From Skeletonema tropicum (lineage: Eukaryota > Bacillariophyta > Thalassiosirophyceae > Thalassiosirales > Thalassiosiraceae), in contig JAWZXG010000099.1 in the NCBI GenBank assembly GCA_037178625.1, forward strand, positions 1 to 17,591: a stretch of DNA of 17,591 nucleotides. The letters are read 5' to 3'. Shown here one piece after another: positions 1-7,858 of this stretch. The notes under the pieces are model-generated. The model made no database searches. It was given only the letters and a program-made list of their open reading frames with translations, and had not been told where the DNA came from. The position numbers and the translations under genes were made by a program. Each line of letters opens with the position of its first letter. Within the stretch, counting starts at the first letter, position 1.

Positions 1-373
1 GGGGAGCAAGCCCAGAATGATGAATTTTCAAATAGGTTTTATACCAAATACTATTGCATACATGAATTCATATATATCCAATGTAGATATATCCAAAGTT
101 TCGTGCTATTTGTTCCATTTCTTCATACCCATTTTGGCACTACATAGGAGCACATTTTTGGCCATTGAGTCATGAATTGAAAGTGATGGATGGCGCCAAA
201 TTTCGCTCCCGCAATTTATTCTATGTAGGAATTGGTACTCAAGGTTGCGCACTCCATCTCCACCTCCTCTTTTAATCTCATTTAGGCTCTGCAAGCTACG
301 TGTATCGAAACTACTGCATTAATTATCACTTAGTAGAACTTGAAGTTACACACTTCTTTCTACTACGAATACA

Positions 374-389
374 TTACTCCCCCCCTACT
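374..389 (-). repeat. Inner terminal inverted repeat, left arm
   Basis: Reads ttactccccccctact on the plus strand, the exact counterpart of 5711-5726. Its outer partner in this arm begins at position 1 (ggggagcaag) and continues off the window. Confidence 0.6.
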
Positions 390-402
390 TTAACATTGGT
401 AC

Positions 403-3036
403 TCAAGGTTGCGCACGCTCCATCTCCACCTCCTCTTTAGCTAATCTCCATCCGCCTTGCTTAGCCTTGATCCAAAAGCTTGGCAGCAGCTTAACTTCTT
501 GCAAACGAGGTTCGTCATCATCTACAACATCTTCATCGTATAGCATTTCGAAAGTTTTCTTTCTTCTCTTTATCCCAACCACCTTCCCACTATGCCACAT
601 TAGCTGCTCACCACGCGTCAAACAGATTTCAATGCGACGATCAATCAAGCTTTCATCCAATGCAGGGTGGAGTCTAGGTTGCATTTCACCGTATCTGTCT
701 CCAACTCCGTCCAACTCCCGCTCGTCACGCATTTCGGTTGCCTTGTCCCTAATTTCTTGCTCTTTTTTCTTCTGACATGACGTTAAGTTTAGCAACATCG
801 GCAGACAATGTTCCAAGCACTGGCAAAGCCTTCCGCTCAAGTCTTTTGACAGGAGGCTTTTCTGGAATTGGCCTTTTGTCCTCTTCCGGTATAATTTTGT
901 TCTTTAACCAGTCGGCAAGGATATCTACCGAATACTCCTTACCATCTTTACTCCATGGATGATGTAAGTCTTCCCAGCCAAGTCCAAGTACTCTGATACG
1001 GATCTGTTCTTTGATCTCATCTAACTTTGCCGTCTTACTTTTTAGTTGGCCAAGCATCTCATCTACAGCTGCCGCACTTCTCAGCCGCCTTTCAGAATAG
1101 TACATATCATGGTAGTACAGACAATCAATGAGAAGCTGGGTGGCCTTCTCGTATCCTGCCTTTTTCATCAGCTCTAATCTTTGCGCCCTCTTTTCTTGCT
1201 GATTGCGGAGAGCTACTTGCTCCTTCTTTCGCACCTGCTTTGTTTTAGATAGTGCAAATTCAATCACTGTCGTGAGTAATTGAGGAGGAAGGTCAATCAC
1301 AGTACCGTTTTGAGGTTGAGTTTCATCTGCATCTTCTTTCTTCTTCTTTTGAAGCTCTGTCTCGACTCGATAGAAATCACCATTGATGCGCGCCTGGCCA
1401 ACCGCAGAAGCATTCATACCTACAAGTGTCACGAAGGCCTCCATCTGTTGGGTGAGTGCCCCAAATGGCCGCTCTGCCACATCATTAACTGCAAATTTGC
1501 CTAAGCCAGCTTGATGCATTCGTCCAACCAAGTATTCATCTCATCAAGGAAAGATACAATGGCATCACGCTGTGCCACTGATGTTCCGTCTTCGGGAAGA
1601 ATGCACGCAGACATTAAAATTGGTTTGTACTCAGCTGGCATCCCCTCACATGACTCTTCTACACAACTCAAAATCAGATTGAGGTATTCTGTTTGATGGC
1701 GCTTTGTTTCATCACAATTGAGCTGACCCCACCGCTCCGCCTTGGCAGCACGGTACGCCGACATTAGCTGGCAAACAATGGCGAGAACTGTTCTCATTCG
1801 ACGGATGAACCAAATGCTTGGCAGTTCTTCAACGGTAGATTCAGGTTGCATTATTTTAAGGAATGCCAGCAGTATCTTGCTAAACGCTGTTGGAGAGCCT
1901 CCGGCAACCTATTGTGTAATAATAATAATGCAGCAGTGTTTTTGATTAGTTGAATCAAGTACATAATAATAATAAACATTTTGAACAACACATACCAAAT
2001 ACTCCATGATGAGTTGGACAATCTTTTCCGACCATCTCTTAAATCCTGTTCCCTTCATAGATTCTTTCTTGATAACTATTCGTCCTGCTGCAAGTTGTTC
2101 CTGCAACATTGCCTCCATCCTCGCCAACTTTGCTTCCATATCCTGAAGTGAATTCTCCACTTCTTTCCGCGCTGCTATTTCCTTTGCTTCCCTCGCCTCT
2201 GCTTCCTTGACAGCCTTCTGTGATGCCCTCAATTTCTCCTTCAGTTCACGTATCATCTCATCTTTTGCCGCTATCAACTCATCTTTTGCTGCTAACTGTT
2301 TGTTTGACTTGTTTGCAACTGCTAATTTATTGTTATTGATTTGCTTCCTCTCCTTTGTTGCGATAGTCTTCTCTTTTGAAGCCTCCTTCTTCATCTCTTT
2401 TGCGTCAGTAGCTGCTTTTGCTGCGGCGGCCATTTTGACATTAGCTGTAGTCGTCACCTCTGCTGCACGCTTCATCTTCTTTTCAGCCCTCTCGTGCACT
2501 TTCTCTGCCCCCTTCTCAATGGCGTTCACTTTCATTGCAGTCTCACGTTCAACCGATTGAATTTCTCTTGCGGTAGTCTCGACTTTCCTTTTCAGTTGTT
2601 GGTTATCAGCAGACAATACTTCTATTTGCTTATCTCGCCTTTGCGTTGCCCTCTTCAGATTGAATATTCTTGGATCTGCCGTATTATTATCTGACGTCGG
2701 CGCCTGTGTTGGCTGTGATGGGTTCCGAGGGACGTTCGGGGCATGCGGTGCGTTGGATTTCTTCTGCTTGCCACCCTTTGGCTTGCGGCTAATACCGCTC
2801 TTCGTCCTTCTCCTCTTTTGCTTTGGCACTGCCTCGGCACCGGCCGCCATCGTGGTATCATCATTACTCTCTTCCATCATTGCTTTTGCTGCATCGTCAG
2901 CTCTTTGCTGCATCGGAGAGCTCTCCGATGCGTTGAGTCTTTTGTAGATCGGAGTTTTGTCGACAAAATTGGCTGGTTTGGCAACAAAAAGCTCCACAGG
3001 GTGAGCACTTGAGCCCACCAAACTCTTGGGGCGCAT
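403..3036 (-). CDS. Mobile-element-like coiled-coil protein with C-terminal Tudor/chromo-like domain, left-arm copy
   Basis: Start codon at 3034-3036, 14 nt from the palindrome spacer; stop at 403-405 (ends ERAQP). Residues about 1-70 are of low complexity with a KQKRRRTK-type basic patch. About 130-330 is a long Lys/Glu/Ala coiled coil (repeated AAKDELIAAKDEMI). An 87-bp intron follows EYL. After it comes a conserved block with LPSIWFIRRMRTVL, QLNCDETKRHQTEY and ILMSACILPEDGTS, then AERPFGALTQQM and GQARINGDF, and a C-terminal domain with WHSGKVVGI, LYDEDVVDDDE and LLPSFWIKAKQGGWRL, which looks like a Tudor/chromo barrel. From memory it resembles a multicopy RNase-H-like transposon protein of diatoms; I cannot confirm that. 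Frame breaks occur at 1524-1525 (CC, where the other arm has three bases) and 763-768 (T6, where the other arm has five); the right arm is in frame at both. Total about 850 codons. Confidence 0.6.
1909..1995 (-). other. Spliceosomal intron, 87 bp, in the left-arm element gene
   Basis: On the minus strand the exon ends ...ATGGAGTATTTG and the intron starts GTATGTG and ends TTACACAATAG. Splicing is phase 0 and joins EYL to VAGGSP. The intron is A/T-rich with TTATTATTATTA runs and has in-frame stops if retained. The same intron is present in the right arm, so both copies derive from a DNA copy that never lost its intron. Confidence 0.8.
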
Positions 3037-3040
3037 AGAC

Positions 3041-3049
3041 CATACCCCC
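3041..3049. other. 9-nt non-palindromic spacer at the palindrome centre
   Basis: The spacer (cataccccc) separates gcatagac on the left from gtctatgc on the right. It is too short for a normal target or host spacer between two independently inserted elements. Such a tiny turn is typical of hairpin-mediated inverted duplication, and also of reads in which the polymerase or pore passes from one strand directly to its complement. Confidence 0.9.
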
Positions 3050-3053
3050 GTCT

Positions 3054-5697
3054 ATGCGCCCCAAGAGTTTGGTGGGCTCAAGTGCTCACCCTGTGGAGCT
3101 TTTGTTGCCAAACCAGCCAATTTTGTCGACAAAACTCCGATCTACAAAAGACTCAACGCATCGGAGAGCTCTCCGATGCAGCAAAGAGCTGACGATGCAG
3201 CAAAAGCAATGATGGAAGAGAGTAATGATGATACCACGATGGCGGCCGGTGCCGAGGCAGTGCCAAAGCAAAAGAGGAGAAGGACGAAGAGCGGTATTAG
3301 CCGCAAGCCAAAGGGTGGCAAGCAGAAGAAATCCAACGCACCGCATGCCCCGAACGTCCCTCGGAACCCATCACAGCCAACACAGGCGCCGACGTCAGAT
3401 AATAATACGGCAGATCCAAGAATATTCAATCTGAAGAGGGCAACGCAAAGGCGAGATAAGCAAATAGAAGTATTGTCTGCTGATAACCAACAACTGAAAA
3501 GGAAAGTCGAGACTACCGCAAGAGAAATTCAATCGGTTGAACGTGAGACTGCAATGAAAGTGAACGCCATTGAGAAGGGGGCAGAGAAAGTGCACGAGAA
3601 GGGCTGAAAAGAAGATGAAGCGTGCAGCAGAGGTGACGACTACAGCTAATGTCAAAATGGCCGCCGCAGCAAAAGCAGCTACTGACGCAAAAGAGATGAA
3701 GAAGGAGGCTTCAAAAGAGAAGACTATCGCAACAAAGGAGAGGAAGCAAATCAATAACAATAAATTAGCAGTTGCAAACAAGTCAAACAAACAGTTAGCA
3801 GCAAAAGATGAGTTGATAGCGGCAAAAGATGAGATGATACGTGAACTGAAGGAGAAATTGAGGGCATCACAGAAGGCTGTCAAGGAAGCAGAGGCGAGGG
3901 AAGCAAAGGAAATAGCAGCGCGGAAAGAAGTGGAGAATTCACTTCAGGATATGGAAGCAAAGTTGGCGAGGATGGAGGCAATGTTGCAGGAACAACTTGC
4001 AGCAGGACGAATAGTTATCAAGAAAGAATCTATGAAGGGAACAGGATTTAAGAGATGGTCGGAAAAGATTGTCCAACTCATCATGGAGTATTTGGTATGT
4101 GTTGTTCAAAATGTTTATTATTATTATGTACTTGATTCAACTAATCAAAAACACTGCTGCATTATTATTATTACACAATAGGTTGCCGGAGGCTCTCCAA
4201 CAGCGTTTAGCAAGATACTGCTGGCATTCCTTAAAATAATGCAACCTGAATCTACCGTTGAAGAACTGCCAAGCATTTGGTTCATCCGTCGAATGAGAAC
4301 AGTTCTCGCCATTGTTTGCCAGCTAATGTCGGCGTACCGTGCTGCCAAGGCGGAGCGGTGGGGGTCAGCTCAATTGTGATGAAACAAAGCGCCATCAAAC
4401 AGAATACCTCAATCTGATTTTGAGTTGTGTAGAAGAGTCATGTGAGGGGATGCAGCTGAGTACAAACCAATTTTAATGTCTGCGTGCATTCTTCCCCGAA
4501 GACGGAACATCAGTGGCACAGCCGTGATGCCATTGTATTCTTTCCTTGATGAGATGAATACTTGGTTGGGACGAATGCATCAAGCTGGCTTAGGCAAATT
4601 TGCAGTTAATGATGTGGCAGAGCGGCCATTTGGGGCACTCACCCAACAGATGGAGGCCTTCGTGACACTTGTAGGTATGAATGCTTCTGCGGTTGGCCAG
4701 GCGCGCATCAATGGTGATTTCTATCGAGTCGAGACAGAGCTTCAAAAGAAGAAGAAAGAAGATGCAGATGAAACTCAACCTCAAAACGGTACTGTGATTG
4801 ACCTTCCTCCTCAATTACTCACGACAGTGATTGAATTTGCACTATCTAAAACAAAGCAGGTGCGAAAGAAGGAGCAAGTAGCTCTCCGCAATCAGCAAGA
4901 AAAGAGGGCGCAAAGATTAGAGCTGATGAAAAAGGCAGGATACGAGAAGGCCACCCAGCTTCTCATTGATTGTCTGTACTACCATGATATGTACTATTCT
5001 GAAAGGCGGCTGAGAAGTGCGGCAGCTGTAGATGAGATGCTTGGCCAACTAAAAAGTAAAAAGTAAGACCAAAGTTAGATGAGATCAAAGAACAGATCCG
5101 TATCAGAGTACTTGGACTTGGCTGGGAAGACTTACATCATCCATGGAGTAAAGATGGTAAGGAGTATTCGGTAGATATCCTTGCCGACTGGTTAAAGAAC
5201 AAAATTATACCGGAAGAGGACAAAAGGCCAATTCCAGAAAAGCCTCCTGTCAAAAGACTTGAGCGGAAGGCTTTGCCAGTGCTTGGAACATTGTCTGCCG
5301 ATGTTGCTAAACTTAACGTCATGTCAGAAGAAAAAGAGCAAGAAATTAGGGACAAGGCAACCGAAATGCGTGACGAGCGGGAGTTGGACGGAGTTGGAGA
5401 CAGATAACGGTGAAATGCAACCTAGACTCCACCCTGGCATTGGATGAAAGCTTGATTGATCGTCGCATTGAAATCTGTTTGACGCGTGGTGAGCAGCTAA
5501 TGTGGCATAGTGGGAAGGTGGTTGGGATAAAGAGAAGAAAGAAAACTTTCGAAATGCTATACGATGAAGATGTTGTAGATGATGACGAACCTCGTTTGCA
5601 AGAAGTTAAGCTGCTGCCAAGCTTTTGGATCAAGGCTAAGCAAGGCGGATGGAGATTAGCTAAAGAGGAGGTGGAGATGGAGCGTGCGCAACCTTGA
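3054..5697 (+). CDS. Mobile-element-like coiled-coil protein with C-terminal Tudor/chromo-like domain, right-arm copy
   Basis: Inverted duplicate of the left-arm gene, starting at the equivalent ATG (3054) and ending at the equivalent TGA (5695-5697). Frame breaks relative to the left arm: T4 for T5 at 3100-3103, an extra A at 3599-3600, G5 for G4 at 4360-4364, a missing C near 4453, C4 for C3 at 4494-4497, an extra C at 4522-4523, a 7-nt tandem duplication plus loss of two G near 5051-5075, an extra A at 5406-5407 and an extra G at 5435-5436. At 4568-4570 (GGG) and 5331-5335 (A5) this arm keeps the open frame where the left arm does not. Because of the break at 3100, one frame also runs open through the palindrome centre from 3026; that looks accidental. 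Breaks could be sequencing error or real decay. Function is as for the left copy: probably a mobile-element protein, activity unknown. Confidence 0.6.
4095..4181 (+). other. Spliceosomal intron, 87 bp, in the right-arm element gene
   Basis: GTATGTG at 4095 and TTACACAATAG ending at 4181, phase 0, the counterpart of the left-arm intron and the same length. It is free of indels, unlike the flanking exons of this arm. Confidence 0.8.
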
Positions 5698-5704
5698 GTA
5701 CCAA
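5651..5704 (+). repeat. Direct repeat, copy 1 (covers the element gene stop codon)
   Basis: The segment gagattagctaaagagg through caaccttgagtaccaat is repeated at 5819-5868 with a few differences (a 4-nt deletion and small changes around gagcgtgcgc). Copy 1 includes the coding end and the TGA. Mirror copies lie in the left arm at about 392-449 and 229-279. Confidence 0.8.
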
Positions 5705-5710
5705 TGTTAA

Positions 5711-6104
5711 AGTAGGGGGGGAGTAATGTATTCGTAGTAGAAAGAAGTGTGTAACTCAAGTTCTACTAAGTGATAATTAATGCAGTAGTTCGATACACGT
5801 AGCTTGCAGAGCCTAAATGAGATTAAAAGAGGAGGTGGAGATGGGAGTGCGCAACCTTGAGTACCAATTCCTACATAGAATAAATTGCGGGAGCGAAATT
5901 TGGCGCCATCCATCACTTTCAATTCATGACTCAATGGCCAAAAATGTGCTCCTATGTAGTGCCAAAATGGGTATGAAGAAATGGAACAAATAGCACGAAA
6001 CTTTGGATATATCTACATTGGATATATATGAATTCATGTATGCAATAGTATTTGGTATAAAACCTATTTGAAAATTCATCATTCTGGGCTTGCTCCCCCC
6101 TACT
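5711..6104 (+). mobile_element. 394-bp segment bounded by inverted repeats, outer end of the element (right arm)
   Basis: It begins agtagggggggagtaa (5711-5726), 13 nt after the element gene's stop, and ends ttgctcccccctact (6090-6104). The two are inverted copies with one mismatch and one C fewer. The G-rich start resembles a polypurine tract, but no clear TG...CA long terminal repeat was found. Inside lies a second copy of the gene's last ~50 bp (5819-5868). The rest is A/T-rich without a credible gene. It may be the 3' end of the element or a small inserted non-autonomous element. The left arm has the same structure, with its inner inverted repeat at 374-389 and the outer one cut by the window start. 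Confidence 0.5.
5819..5868 (+). repeat. Direct repeat, copy 2 (non-coding duplicate of the gene end)
   Basis: Second copy of the ~50-bp segment at 5651-5704, about 168 bp downstream and inside the inverted-repeat-bounded segment. It produces a spurious short open frame that is not a gene. Confidence 0.8.
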
Positions 6105-6105
6105 A

Positions 6106-6640
6106 AGATCAGCCATGACAGTGAAACATCGCTTCTACATACGCAATCCGTCTGCGCAGTGCAAATGAAGCTTTTACTGTATCACCGCCAAGTATAATGG
6201 ACCACTAGAAGCGGCTCATGCGTTTATTGACGACGATAGATACGATATTGGTTGAATGATGAGCTGTGGGAGCAGCTCAACTGGACCTCTGAGATCAGCC
6301 ATGACAGTGAAACATCGCTTCTACATACGCAATCCGTCTGCGCAGTGCAAATGAGCTTTTACTGTATCGCCACAAAGTATAATGGGCAACTAGAAGCCTG
6401 CTTATGCGTTTATTGATGAACGATAGGTACGAAAGGTACCATACGGTTGAATGATGAGCTGTAGGGCAGCTCAACTGGACCTCTCAGATCAGATGAGCTG
6501 CCATTGCCATCTGCGCAGTGCAAATGAGCTTCTCTGGTATCGCCGGCAAGTATAATGGGGTCACTAGAAGCTGCTCATGCGCTGATTGACGACGATAGAT
6601 ACGATATGGTGGAATGTATTCCCGTGGGTCAGTAGTATCT
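6106..6640. repeat. Tandem array of a ~186-194 bp unit, about 2.8 copies, with a decayed fourth
   Basis: Units start at 6106, 6292 and 6486, each with agatcag. Units 1 and 2 are identical over their first ~63 bp (agatcagccatgacagtgaa onward). All three share ctgcgcagtgcaaatga and a conserved caagtataatgg / aagtataatggg core. Units 1 and 2 end with a hairpin GAGCTG-(5-6 nt)-CAGCTC (6261-6278 and 6456-6472) followed by aactggacctct. Unit 3 lacks ~30 bp near its start. After 6640 a diverged echo (ccgtctgtgtagtgctaatatgcttc) suggests a fourth decayed unit to ~6690. The array begins within a few bases of the palindrome end. No tRNA or known ncRNA was recognised in the unit. Confidence 0.85.
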
Positions 6641-6960
6641 ACAACCTCCACATTATCCGTCTGTGTAGTGCTAATATGCTTCCATACTTTCCCAGCCAAG
6701 AAGTTGAATTGGTTGAAGCTATCAAGATTGCTCAAGTATACTATATCACAATAATATTTTCTATATACCTGAAGACACATCATTGTCTTTGCCTTCTGAC
6801 CCAAAAAGTACAATGCACATCAAACAGCCGCTAGAGCTACCAATCAAACCCCTACGCCCCCATCTAGCACCGTGACGATGCGGTCTGTCGTGTCTCCACA
6901 AAACAAACCAAAATCGTAGTAAACTAACTTCAATCCTCATCGGCTACTCCAATCACTTAC
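6641..6960 (-). other. Unresolved region: probable intron(s) or 3' part of the 7520 (-) gene
   Basis: The minus strand carries a strong donor (GTAAGTGATTGG, beginning at 6960) leaving the upstream exon. Candidate downstream signals are an acceptor TTTGATTGGTAG at about 6836 and a donor CTTCAG-GTATATAG at about 6767. They would frame an exon of about 68 bp, but I cannot decide this. A minus-strand open frame of 109 codons (6484-6813) crosses into the tandem repeats; I do not accept it as a gene. No domain was recognised. Confidence 0.3.
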
Positions 6961-7520
6961 CTCCGAAAGTGAATTGGGGTATTTTGCTCTTGGACGTCGA
7001 GTACCTCGCTACGGGGCGGAGTGCTCTCGTTCTTCTTTGGAGCCGCAGGCTTCTATCCCAGTACTCCATGCAAAAGCAACTTTTGCCTGCTTTCGTTCTG
7101 AGAAGTCGTAGATGTCATTTCATTGACAGTATTCTTGAGTTCTTGTTCTCCGATGTATTCAAAAAAACCTTCTTCAGGAGCTCTTGGACTTCGGAGGCTG
7201 TACTGACTGCCCTCGATAACAGCAGCAGCAACAGAATGTGGCATACCAGCAGCAGCATTAGCATTAGGGTTGGCAGGTGGCAAGACCCCGGCATGATGAT
7301 GTGGAATGAACGCAGGATTACGCAGTGCTGCCATAACACAGCGGCAGAAGCATGAGCAGGATCAGCGAAACATTCGTTGGACTCATTTCTTCCTTCGCAA
7401 ACTTCAGTGCGACGGTTAGCAAGCCGTGAAACTTCGTTGTCCTCATCCTCAGCGTTTGCCTCGGCATTGGCAACTGACCGTGTCATCCTTGAGCTTGGGC
7501 AGTTTCGACCTTGCTGACAT
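6961..7520 (-). CDS. Unrecognised protein, 5' exon(s), interrupted frames
   Basis: The likely start is the ATG at 7518-7520 (MSARSKLPKLKD). Coding-like sequence then continues in a second frame (VANAEANAEDEDNEVSRLAN, to about 7340) and in a third (MAALRNPAFIPHHHAGVLPP through EEGFFEYIGEQELKN). The frame changes lie near 7488 and 7335; both look like 1-nt indels. An in-frame TAG at 7053-7055 is followed without frame change by 30 more coding-like codons (KPAAPKKNESTPPRSEVLDV...), ending exactly at a strong donor GTAAGT (6955-6960). The protein is acidic then Ala/Pro-rich, with no transmembrane segment or family motif that I recognise. It is divergently transcribed from SEC5. The continuation beyond 6960 is not resolved and may be disrupted by the repeat array. 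Confidence 0.45.
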
Positions 7521-7858
7521 GGTGAATATATTGGTTCGACGTGGTCGATTCAATGCTCCGTTGGGTTTATGAAGTGAATGAGGAGGAGAGAAGAGCGAGG
7601 TAGGTGTTAAAAAGATCCTCGCTTTCTCGTAACTGCTGACATGTGTGACTGATGTGACAGTTGCGAGAAAGCGGAGGAGCAACACGAAAGCAATCGAAAG
7701 CTAAAGCTAAAGCAATCTAAAGCAATGCAACAATAATGGCAATGGCATATGGAATATAATCACCCACCTGAACCTTTGCTGCATTTGAACAATTCTGCCT
7801 AAGCATCATATCCTCTGAATAATAATAATCGTCATCTAAAAAGAAACACACAATCATC
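7521..7858. promoter_or_regulatory. Divergent intergenic region between the 7520 (-) gene and SEC5
   Basis: The 338-bp gap between two start codons must hold both promoters. It contains a long stem-loop (7621-7672), a short AAAGC-rich run (about 7684-7728) and an A/T-rich stretch before the SEC5 ATG. No TATA box or recognised factor site was identified with confidence. Confidence 0.5.
7621..7672. other. 15-bp inverted repeat (stem-loop) in the divergent promoter
   Basis: gctttctcgtaactg (7621-7635) pairs with cagttgcgagaaagc (7658-7672) with one T/C mismatch, which is a G-U pair in RNA. The 22-nt loop contains two TGACATGTG/TGATGTGACA-like half sites. It could be a dyad factor-binding site, a transcribed hairpin or a remnant of a small inverted-repeat element. 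Confidence 0.7.

Larger units (their letters stand above)
1..6098. repeat. Giant near-perfect inverted repeat (palindrome), arms 1-3040 and 3050-6098
   Basis: The sequence from 3040 back to 1 is the reverse complement of 3050 to 6098. The first bases of the window (ggggagcaagcccagaatga) pair with the last bases of the right arm ending at 6098. The arms differ by a net 8 nt. In the stretches compared by eye I found no base substitution, only short indels, mostly in homopolymers, plus one 7-nt tandem duplication near 5058 with a 2-nt loss just after it. The left arm runs into the window edge, so the true length may be greater. It is either a recent inverted duplication of a mobile element or a fold-back sequencing/assembly artefact. 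Confidence 0.95.

Noticed and set aside
106..294. 62-codon open frame on the minus strand, and its mirror near 5800-5990
   Set aside because: It covers the duplicated gene end and non-coding element terminus; composition is not protein-like and it exists only because of the direct repeat.
2207..2947. Long hydrophobic-looking open frames antisense to the coiled-coil gene (and mirrors at 3086-3883)
   Set aside because: They are shadows: Lys/Glu/Ala coiled-coil codons read on the opposite strand give Phe/Leu/Ser/Ala-rich frames that mimic membrane proteins.
3026..3607. Open frame reading through the palindrome centre into the right arm
   Set aside because: It is in frame only because of a missing T at 3100-3103; the homologous start is at 3054.
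5727..6104. Long terminal repeat of a copia-type retrotransposon
   Set aside because: A G-rich tract followed by TGTATT hints at it, but there is no second LTR copy, no reverse transcriptase or integrase, and no clear CA end.
6106..6640. CRISPR-like array or tRNA cluster
   Set aside because: Units are too long, with no short identical repeats and unique spacers; no tRNA cloverleaf or TψC-box sequence was found.
6484..6813. 109-codon minus-strand open frame
   Set aside because: It runs through the tandem repeats and through likely splice signals, with no consistent protein features.
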